Made by a program: the position numbers and the translations under genes. DNA of 6,613 nt from Rhodobacterales bacterium (lineage in GTDB: Bacteria > Pseudomonadota > Alphaproteobacteria > Rhodobacterales > Rhodobacteraceae), in contig JAAFHS010000149.1 of NCBI GenBank assembly GCA_013298485.1, forward strand, positions 1 through 6,613, written 5' to 3'. The notes under the pieces are model-generated. The model had not been told where the DNA came from. It saw only the letters and a list, made by a program, of their open reading frames with translations, and searched no databases. This document shows, piece by piece, positions 1 through 5,334 of the stretch. How positions within the stretch are numbered: the first letter of the stretch is position 1; every line of letters begins with the position of its first letter.

Positions 1-441
1 CGGCTGATCCATGTTCCGATCCTGTATAAATGGGTCCATTCGGTTCACCACAACTCGGTCAACCCGAGTCCGTGGTCGTCGCTGTCCATGCATCCGGTCG
101 AGGGGTTCCTCTACCATGCGGTTGCCTTCTGGCACCTTGTCATCCCATCGAACCCGATCCTGGCGCTGTACCAGCTGCATCTTGCGGGTTTTGGCGCGGT
201 GAACGGGCATATCGGCTTCGACAAGCTGGAACTGACAGCGGAGACACCGCTGAACAGCCACGCCTATGCCCACTACCTGCACCACAAATACTTTGAGGTG
301 AACTATGGCGGCGATGGGCTGATCCCCTTGGATAAGTGGTTCGGCTACTTCCACGATGGCTCGAAAGAGTCTGATGCGCGGATGCAGGCCCGGTTCGAGG
401 CCAAAAAGGCGCGCATGAACGCCAAGACGGCTTCCACATGA
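1..441 (+). CDS. Fatty acid hydroxylase / sterol desaturase family protein, C-terminal part (5' truncated by window edge)
   Basis: The frame is open from base 1 and gives 146 residues ending at TGA 439-441; the true start lies upstream. Seen: two HxxHH clusters typical of the membrane di-iron fatty acid hydroxylase superfamily, HSVHH at residues 13-17 and HYLHH at 91-95. Between them are a conserved-looking NPSPWSSLSMHPVE stretch (21-34) and GHIGFDK (69-75). Hydrophobic segments around residues 36-66 fit membrane spans. The C-terminal 25 residues are charged and rich in Lys/Arg/Ala. Members of this family use a histidine-bound di-iron centre in the membrane to hydroxylate or desaturate C-H bonds, taking electrons from a ferredoxin or cytochrome. 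Here a Rieske ferredoxin gene lies downstream in the same run of genes and could be the electron donor (inference). The 107-bp gap to the next gene shows no convincing terminator, so co-transcription is plausible. The substrate is unknown; a lipid role unrelated to the transporter cannot be excluded. Confidence 0.85.
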   Translation, partial: RLIHVPILYKWVHSVHHNSVNPSPWSSLSMHPVEGFLYHAVAFWHLVIPSNPILALYQLHLAGFGAVNGHIGFDKLELTAETPLNSHAYAHYLHHKYFEVNYGGDGLIPLDKWFGYFHDGSKESDARMQARFEAKKARMNAKTAST

Positions 442-533
442 CGACCAATTCCCTCCGGACAAACCCGCACGAGAAGGCCCGCCGGAAGGTGACTGATGAC
501 AGAAACTGCAACCCGTCGGGAGAGACGGACCAA

Positions 534-539
534 GGGAGG
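534..539 (+). promoter_or_regulatory. Strong Shine-Dalgarno site for the binding-protein gene
   Basis: GGGAGG lies 9 bases before ATG 549 and is the best ribosome binding site in the window. It supports the start at 549, from which the protein begins directly with a signal peptide. High translation suits a periplasmic binding protein, which is needed in excess over the membrane components. I see no clear promoter in 442-533. Confidence 0.6.
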
Positions 540-548
540 AATTGACTG

Positions 549-1520
549 ATGAGCTTTCTGAAAACCTTTGCCAAAGTCATGGCAACGACGGCGCTGGTAT
601 CGATGGCGTCTGCCGCGATGTCGGCGGAGATTGCCGTGATTGGCGGATCGAACGACGATGCGTTCTGGAATATCATCAAGAAGGGAATTGACGATGCAAC
701 GCCAATGGTCGAAGCCAATGGCGGCAGCGTGACCTACCTGCGGCTCGTGAACTATGACAACTTTGCGCCAGATGTGGTGCAGTTGATCCGCACCGCGATT
801 AGCATGGAGGTCGATGGGCTGGTGATCCCGAATTGGGTGCCAGAAGCTGAAGATCCGGCCATCAAGGATGCTATTGCCGCAGGCATCACTGTCATCCTGA
901 TGAATGCAGGCGGGGCCGAAAAGGCGCTGGAGCTGGGTGCCATCAACTACGTGGGCTCAGATGAATATGTCGCCGGTGTGGCGGGCGGCGAATACTTCGG
1001 CGAGGCAGGCAAAAGAAATATCCTGTGCGTGAACACCCTGCCGGGTGCTGCCAACACCGAGGCACGCTGCAAGGGTGTGATCGACGGTATCACGGCAGCT
1101 GGCGGCACGGGCGTGCAACTGCCGCTGCCAACGACCAGCTTTGGTGATGCAACAGCCGTGGCCGAAGCGATCAAGGCAGAGCTTTTGAAGGACGCAACCA
1201 TCGACGGCGTCATCACGATCAGCGCAGGCGATGCCGACAGCGCGGCAATTGCCGTGGCGCAGGCGGGCCAGACCGCCCCGGCGATGTTGGGCTCATTCGA
1301 CATGAACCAGGCGGGCCTAGACCGGATCAAGGCGGGCACACAAGGCTTTGCCATCGACCAGCAGCCCTATCTGCAATCCTACCTGGCGGTCAGCCTGCTG
1401 GCGTCGAACATCGACTTCGGAACAGATCTGCCAGTGTTCCCGGTCCTGACAGGCCCGGGCATTGTTGATGCCTCCAACATCGAGGCCACGCTGACCGGTG
1501 TGGAACTGGGCGCGCGCTAA
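549..1520 (+). CDS. CUT2-type sugar/cyclitol ABC transporter periplasmic substrate-binding protein (RbsB family)
   Basis: This is a periplasmic receptor that captures the substrate and delivers it to the permease encoded next. Seen: 323 residues with an N-terminal signal peptide (Lys5/Lys9, a hydrophobic Ala/Val/Met core, likely cleavage after AMSA at residue 26). The mature protein then opens with the first beta strand of a type I periplasmic fold (EIAVIGGSNDDAFW). The motifs DGLVIPNW (89-96), YVGSDEY (134-140) and GSFDMNQAGLD (248-258) follow the Peripla_BP_4/RbsB pattern, with AIDQQPYLQSY (268-278) near the hinge. D251 and the Q271/Q272 region sit where this family contacts sugar hydroxyls (inference by pattern). 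Cys160 and Cys174 could form a disulfide. Length is normal for the family. The nearest analogues by context are the ribose, inositol and rhizopine (MocB) binding proteins; the ligand cannot be assigned from sequence. A strong hairpin follows the gene. Confidence 0.9.
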   Translation: MSFLKTFAKVMATTALVSMASAAMSAEIAVIGGSNDDAFWNIIKKGIDDATPMVEANGGSVTYLRLVNYDNFAPDVVQLIRTAISMEVDGLVIPNWVPEAEDPAIKDAIAAGITVILMNAGGAEKALELGAINYVGSDEYVAGVAGGEYFGEAGKRNILCVNTLPGAANTEARCKGVIDGITAAGGTGVQLPLPTTSFGDATAVAEAIKAELLKDATIDGVITISAGDADSAAIAVAQAGQTAPAMLGSFDMNQAGLDRIKAGTQGFAIDQQPYLQSYLAVSLLASNIDFGTDLPVFPVLTGPGIVDASNIEATLTGVELGAR

Positions 1521-1529
1521 GCCGCATAT

Positions 1530-1558
1530 GTCTGGCCCGCGTCAGTTGCGGGCCAGAC
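1530..1558 (+). terminator. Strong GC-rich hairpin between binding-protein and permease genes (attenuating terminator or mRNA stabiliser)
   Basis: A perfect 11-bp inverted repeat, GTCTGGCCCGC (1530-1540) and GCGGGCCAGAC (1548-1558), encloses a 7-base loop (GTCAGTT). It begins 10 bases after the stop codon and is followed by CCCTTTT, a short T run that would make only a weak intrinsic terminator. In many binding-protein-dependent transport operons a hairpin here lets part of the transcripts stop, or protects the 3' end of the upstream message, so that the binding protein is made in excess. The permease and ATPase genes continue downstream with their own ribosome binding sites, so read-through must occur. 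Confidence 0.75.
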
Positions 1559-1591
1559 CCCTTTTCCAATCCCCCTTAAAGAGGGCCGCCC

Positions 1592-2599
1592 ATGTCCAGC
1601 ATTTCCTTTGGCGGCCTGTTGCGCCGCCCCGAAGCGGGGGCCGCCCTTGGCCTGATCGCCGTCCTGATCTTCTTTGCCATCTTCGGCGGGATCACGTTTT
1701 TGAAACCCGGCGGCATGGCCAGCTGGCTGAACGTCGCCGCGAACCTGGGCGTCATCGCCATCCCGCTGGGGCTGCTGATGATCGCGGGCGAGTTGGATAT
1801 CTCGGTCGGTGCGATGGTGCCCTTCGGTGCGATGACGGTCGCGGTCATTTCCGGCCATTATGGCCTGCCGATCTGGCTGGGCGTCGCGATGGCGCTGACC
1901 TTCGGTGTGATCGTCGGGCTGGTGAACGGTTTTCTGGTCATCAAGACCGCCGTGCCATCGCTGATCGTCACGCTTGGCAGTCTGTTTGCTGTGCAGGGGA
2001 TCGTGCTGGGCCTGACCGTGCTCATCACCAAATCAACCTCGGTCGCGCTGGCAACCGAAGGCCCCGCCAAGCTAATCTTTGGCGATTTCGTGCTGGGCGG
2101 GCAGTTACAGGTGATGGTCCTTTGGTGGCTGGCGCTGACGGCGCTTTATGTCTTCTTCGTCCACTTCAGCCCTTTTGGGAACTGGATCTTCGCCATGGGC
2201 GGCGACAAGGTTTCTGCCCGCAATGCCGGCATCCCGACCGATAGGCTGACGATGATCCTGTTCGTCCTCTCCTCCACCTCGGCCGCTTTTGTCGGTATGT
2301 GCCAGGCAATCCTGTACAATTCAGCGCAGGTCGCGGGCGGGCAGAGTTTCATCTTCAACTCCATCATCGCGGTGGTGGTGGGCGGGGTGCTGCTGACCGG
2401 GGGCTTCGGGTCGGTGGTGGGCATTTTCCTTGGCACCATCACCTTCGCCGTCGTCACGCAAGGCATCTACTACACCGATTTTGACCGCAACTGGTCATCC
2501 CTCATCATCGGCATTCTGCTGCTGGCGGCCGTGCTGATGAACAACACCTTCCGCAAAATGGCGCTGTCTTATGCGCCAAAGAAGGGCGGCAAGGCATGA
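1592..2599 (+). CDS. CUT2-type sugar ABC transporter permease (RbsC family, BPD_transp_2)
   Basis: This is an inner-membrane permease that forms the translocation channel of the importer, probably as a homodimer. Seen: 335 residues with hydrophobic segments throughout (for example 18-38, 49-65, 76-90, 93-117, 121-146, 172-191, 219-241, 254-270, 273-292, 303-317). Family signatures are GELDISVGAM (66-75, compare the GGIDLSVG-type motif of RbsC) and the cytoplasmic coupling loop FGNWIFAMGGDKVSARNAGI (195-214). A third is the glycine-rich VVVGGVLLTGGFGSVVG stretch (261-277). The C-terminus is basic and ends in KKGGKA, as expected for a cytoplasmic tail. ATG 1592 is preceded by AAAGAGGG (1578-1585) at good spacing. 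The stop codon overlaps the ATPase start by four bases (ATGA), indicating translational coupling. Length is normal for a complete family member. Confidence 0.93.
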   Translation: MSSISFGGLLRRPEAGAALGLIAVLIFFAIFGGITFLKPGGMASWLNVAANLGVIAIPLGLLMIAGELDISVGAMVPFGAMTVAVISGHYGLPIWLGVAMALTFGVIVGLVNGFLVIKTAVPSLIVTLGSLFAVQGIVLGLTVLITKSTSVALATEGPAKLIFGDFVLGGQLQVMVLWWLALTALYVFFVHFSPFGNWIFAMGGDKVSARNAGIPTDRLTMILFVLSSTSAAFVGMCQAILYNSAQVAGGQSFIFNSIIAVVVGGVLLTGGFGSVVGIFLGTITFAVVTQGIYYTDFDRNWSSLIIGILLLAAVLMNNTFRKMALSYAPKKGGKA

Positions 2600-3414
2600 C
2601 CGCGCCCATCATGGCCCTGCGCGGCGTCAACAAATCCTTCGGCCCCATCGACGTGCTGCACGACATCACGTTGGAGGTACGGGCGGGTGAAGTCCTTTGC
2701 CTGCTGGGTGACAATGGCGCGGGCAAATCCACGCTGATCAAGATCATGTCGGGGGTGTTTCAACCGTCTTCGGGCGCGATTGAAATGGATGGTGTTAACG
2801 TCACGCTGCCGAACCCGCGTGCTGCATCGGAGAAAGGGGTCGCGACAGTACATCAGTTTGGCGGGACCTTCCCGTTGATGTCTATCGGGCGGTCATTCTT
2901 TGTGGGGGTAGAGCCTGCCAAAGGCTGGGGTCCCTTCAAGGTTTACGACCGCAAGCGCGCCAATGCGATTGCAGTTAAGGCGGTGCAGGATTTCGGCATC
3001 ACCCGGATTGATGATGGTGACCGGCTGGTGGGCGGGCTTTCAGGCGGCGAACGCCAGTCGCTCGCCATCGCGCGCGCCGTCCATTTCGGCGCCCGCGTGC
3101 TGATCCTGGACGAGCCAACCGCAGCCCTTGGCGTGAAACAGGCCACCCACGTCCTGCGCATCGTGAACGAGGCCAAAAAACGCGGGTTGGCCGTGGTTTT
3201 CATCACCCATCAGGTGATGCACGCGATGGCCGTGGGCGACCACTTCGCCGTCCTGATCCGCGGCGCCGTCGCCGCTGATTTCAAGAAGGGCGAAAAGACC
3301 CGTGAGGAAATCACCGACCTCATGGCGGGAGGCGCCTCCATGGCCAGCCTGGAAGCCGAGATCGAAGGCTACATGGCCAGCCATGGCGGCCACCCGCCCC
3401 AACCTGCCGAGTAA
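2596..3414 (+). CDS. Sugar ABC transporter ATP-binding protein, single nucleotide-binding domain (FrcA-like)
   Basis: This cytoplasmic ATPase powers the importer by docking to the preceding permease. Seen: 272 residues with one complete nucleotide-binding domain. It has Walker A GDNGAGKS (38-45), a Q-loop glutamine at 87 within VHQFGG, signature LSGGE (148-152), Walker B VLILDE (168-173) and the switch histidine H205 (FITHQ). All catalytic residues are present, so it should be active. Classical RbsA-type proteins of about 500 residues carry two fused domains. This one has only one, like the shorter ATPases of fructose/inositol-type transporters in alphaproteobacteria, and would act as a homodimer. 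The segment after the Q-loop (TFPLMSIGRSFFVGVEP, 91-107) resembles that subgroup more than typical RbsA. The C-terminal tail (about 245-272) is Ala/Glu/His/Pro-rich and looks accessory. It overlaps the permease gene by four bases and is followed after 10 bases by the Rieske gene. Confidence 0.93.
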   Translation: MTAPIMALRGVNKSFGPIDVLHDITLEVRAGEVLCLLGDNGAGKSTLIKIMSGVFQPSSGAIEMDGVNVTLPNPRAASEKGVATVHQFGGTFPLMSIGRSFFVGVEPAKGWGPFKVYDRKRANAIAVKAVQDFGITRIDDGDRLVGGLSGGERQSLAIARAVHFGARVLILDEPTAALGVKQATHVLRIVNEAKKRGLAVVFITHQVMHAMAVGDHFAVLIRGAVAADFKKGEKTREEITDLMAGGASMASLEAEIEGYMASHGGHPPQPAE

Positions 3415-3424
3415 GAGACCGACC

Positions 3425-3736
3425 ATGCCCAGCTGGACCCGCGCGTGCGCGACCGACGACATCGACCTTGACGACCTGATCCGCTTTGACCACGGCACGC
3501 AGACCTTCGTCATCATCCGCAGCGAAGACGACACCTTCCACGCGATGGACGGCATCTGCAGCCATGAGAAGGTGCATCTCTGTGACGGCCTTGTCATGGA
3601 CGGCACCGTCGAATGCCCAAAACACAATGCCACCTTCGACTACCGCACGGGCGAGGCGAAACGCGCCCCTGCCTGCATCAACCTGAAAACCTTCGCCGTC
3701 AAAGTTGAAGACGGCTTAGTCTGGATCGAGCTATGA
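3425..3736 (+). CDS. MocE-like Rieske [2Fe-2S] ferredoxin
   Basis: This is a small soluble electron carrier, probably cytoplasmic as no signal peptide is seen. Seen: 103 residues with the two Rieske cluster-binding motifs, C45-S-H47 and C64-PK-H67. These give the two cysteines and two histidines that bind a [2Fe-2S] cluster. The size is that of a stand-alone ferredoxin, not an oxygenase alpha subunit: there is no catalytic mononuclear iron domain. I chose ATG 3425 because it gives a protein of normal length starting just after the ATPase stop, with AAGAGA (3413-3418) upstream. A longer in-frame extension would lie almost entirely inside the ATPase gene. The stop overlaps the next start by four bases (ATGA). 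Known family: MocE is the Rieske ferredoxin of rhizopine catabolism, working with a hydrocarbon oxygenase and a reductase. Here the plausible partner is the di-iron hydroxylase at the start of the window (inference). No reductase gene is visible. A NirD or BphF-type role is a less likely alternative. Confidence 0.9.
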   Translation: MPSWTRACATDDIDLDDLIRFDHGTQTFVIIRSEDDTFHAMDGICSHEKVHLCDGLVMDGTVECPKHNATFDYRTGEAKRAPACINLKTFAVKVEDGLVWIEL

Positions 3737-4506
3737 CCTTTCAACTCGCCGCCTGTGCGGAGATGCTCTGGCGTGACCGCCCCATCGCCTGGCGCGCCTC
3801 GCGTCTGAAGGAAATGGGCTTCGGCGTCGGCCTCTGGAACTGGCCGAACTGGGAGCTGGCCGCGCTGGAAAAGACCGGTGCAACCTTCACCATCATGAAC
3901 GGCTACCTGCAGGGTCGCCTGACCGATCCCGAAGGGTGCGAGATGCTCCTCGCCTCGGCGCGCGAGACGGCGAAGGTCGGCAAGCGCCTTGGCGTCCATC
4001 GCCTCAACCTGCACGGCACCGGTCTTGGCGACATGGGCGTGCCGATCCCGCACATCGGCGCCTTCGCCCCCGGCATGGAGCAACGCGCCCGCGACACGCT
4101 GCACCGGATCTGCGATCTGGCCGAAGGAGAGGGGCAAGTCTTCACCCTGGAAAACCTCAACCCCATCGACCACCCTGGCTGCCCCTTCGGGTCAACCGCG
4201 GCGGTCCTTGGCTTGGTCAGTGCCGTGAACCGGCCGCAGCTTCGCATCAACCTCGACCTCTATCACACCCAGATCGGCGAGGGCGACCTGATCCGCTGGT
4301 GCGAGGCTTGCTTGCCCTGGATCGGCGAAGTGCAGGTCGCCGACAACCCCGGCCGCTGCGAACCGGGAACCGGAGAGATCAACTACTCCGGCGTCGCCAA
4401 GGCGCTGAAAGTCATGGGCTATTCCGGCCCCGTCGGCATGGAAGCCAACGCCAAGGGCGATGAGGAGGCTGCCGTGGAAGCCTTCCGGCAAGCCTTCACG
4501 GTGTAA
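3733..4506 (+). CDS. TIM-barrel sugar isomerase/epimerase, hydroxypyruvate isomerase (Hyi/OtnI)-like
   Basis: This is a cytoplasmic xylose-isomerase-like TIM-barrel enzyme (AP_endonuc_2 superfamily) expected to isomerise or epimerise a keto-sugar or keto-acid using a divalent metal. Seen: 257 residues, about the usual Hyi length. The motif series is TLENLNP (138-144, E140), NLDLYHTQ (173-180, D175), IGEVQVADNPGR (197-208, Q201), EPGTGEINY (210-218) and GPVGMEAN (232-239, E237). The PGR-x-EP-x-TGEINY block is characteristic of hydroxypyruvate isomerase and the 2-oxo-tetronate isomerase OtnI. E140, D175, Q201 and E237 are the likely metal and catalytic residues by family pattern. The N-terminal half is less typical of Hyi (for example TIMNGYLQGRLTDPEG at 53-68 and HGTGLGDMGVP at 94-104), so the substrate may differ. 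It overlaps the Rieske gene by four bases and is followed after 2 bases by the PanB-like gene. An inosose-processing role like IolE/MocC is an alternative suggested by context only. Confidence 0.85.
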   Translation: MTFQLAACAEMLWRDRPIAWRASRLKEMGFGVGLWNWPNWELAALEKTGATFTIMNGYLQGRLTDPEGCEMLLASARETAKVGKRLGVHRLNLHGTGLGDMGVPIPHIGAFAPGMEQRARDTLHRICDLAEGEGQVFTLENLNPIDHPGCPFGSTAAVLGLVSAVNRPQLRINLDLYHTQIGEGDLIRWCEACLPWIGEVQVADNPGRCEPGTGEINYSGVAKALKVMGYSGPVGMEANAKGDEEAAVEAFRQAFTV

Positions 4507-4508
4507 TC

Positions 4509-5318
4509 ATGGTCCACAAAGCCAACCGCCCCACGGTCCACGACATGCGCGCGATGAAAGCGCGGGGCGAAAAGATCTCGATGCTCTACGTCACCACGCT
4601 GGACGAGGCGGCAGCCGCCGATGCCGCCGGCATCCACATGCTGTCCATCGAAAGCCGCTTCTTCTCCCCCGAAATGCGCGAGGCCGCCGGGTCCTGCTTC
4701 GTGCAGGTCGGCCTTCCCTTCGGCCCCTACGGCGGCCTAGCCACCGCCGAAGACTACCTCCGTGCCGCGTTCAAGTTCACCGCGATGGGCGGCGACTGCT
4801 TTTATTGTGCGGCAAGCTTGGACATCCAGAAGGCGCTTTGCGACAACCACATGCCCATCGTTGCCCATGTCGGCCTGATCCCCAGCTACATCACCTGGAC
4901 CGGCTGGCGCGCCGTCGGCAAGACCGCGTCGGAAGCCCGCGCCGTCTGGGACCACGTCAAGCGACTGGAAGCCATCGGCGCCTTCGGGGCCGAGCTTGAG
5001 GTCGTGCCCGACCGCCTGAGCGAATTCATCTCGAGGAACACACCCATGATCATGCTGGGGATGGGCGCTGGCCCCGGTGCCGACGCGCAGTACCTATTTG
5101 CCGAAGACGTCCTCGGCTGCACCGACGGCCACAAGCCGCGTCACGCCAAGACGTACCGCAACTTCGCCGCCGAATACGCACGCCTGCAAGCCGAACGCAT
5201 CGCCGCGTTTAAGGAGTTCATCGCGGACGTGAACACCGGCGGCTACCCTGAGCCCCAGCACAACGTCGCGATGCAGGACGCGGAATTCGAAGCTTTCAAG
5301 GCCGCCATCGGCCACTGA
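4509..5318 (+). CDS. Divergent PanB-family (ketopantoate hydroxymethyltransferase-like) enzyme
   Basis: This is a TIM-barrel protein of the PanB / PEP mutase-isocitrate lyase superfamily, 269 residues, the usual PanB length. Seen: the fold-level landmarks align with PanB. VAHVGLIP (118-125) matches the GHLGLTP-type motif, LEVVP (163-167) keeps the late acidic residue as E164, and MLGMGAGPGADAQYL (182-196) matches the GIGAG-x-x-xDGQ-type motif. GCTDGHKPRHAKTY (203-216) matches the GGH-PKFAK-type motif. The usual metal/substrate residues differ. The VGDS aspartate is replaced in MLSIES (E48), the DLPF aspartate is Gly68, and the KIE lysine and glutamate are Tyr99 and Ala101. The alignment is by eye. 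True pantothenate synthesis is therefore unlikely, and no panC or panD is nearby. As it sits 2 bases after the isomerase gene and 16 before the dehydrogenase, it most likely acts in the same catabolic pathway, perhaps on a 2-oxo acid. Database annotation would probably be 3-methyl-2-oxobutanoate hydroxymethyltransferase, which I would treat with caution. Confidence 0.82.
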   Translation: MVHKANRPTVHDMRAMKARGEKISMLYVTTLDEAAAADAAGIHMLSIESRFFSPEMREAAGSCFVQVGLPFGPYGGLATAEDYLRAAFKFTAMGGDCFYCAASLDIQKALCDNHMPIVAHVGLIPSYITWTGWRAVGKTASEARAVWDHVKRLEAIGAFGAELEVVPDRLSEFISRNTPMIMLGMGAGPGADAQYLFAEDVLGCTDGHKPRHAKTYRNFAAEYARLQAERIAAFKEFIADVNTGGYPEPQHNVAMQDAEFEAFKAAIGH

Positions 5319-5334
5319 CCCAAAGGAAACCACC

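Noticed and set aside
513..528. Small inverted repeat CCGTC/GACGG upstream of the binding-protein gene
   Set aside because: Only 5 bp with a 6-base loop and no T run; too weak to call a terminator or operator.
140..718. - strand open frame of 192 codons opposite the hydroxylase and the binding-protein start
   Set aside because: It has no recognisable domain and overlaps two + strand genes that carry clear motifs, including a signal peptide.
1498..2244. + strand open frame of 248 codons overlapping the permease
   Set aside because: The product is Arg/Pro/Gly-rich with no motifs and lies out of frame with the clearly membrane-spanning RbsC-like protein.
3302..3424. Upstream in-frame extension of the Rieske protein
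   Set aside because: It would overlap the ATPase gene by more than 110 bases and add a Trp/Pro/Ala-rich non-homologous N-terminus. ATG 3425 gives a normal-length ferredoxin.
3040..3633. - strand open frame of 197 codons opposite the ATPase end and Rieske gene
   Set aside because: It lies antisense to the ATPase signature, Walker B and Rieske motifs. Its composition is that of a shadow frame.
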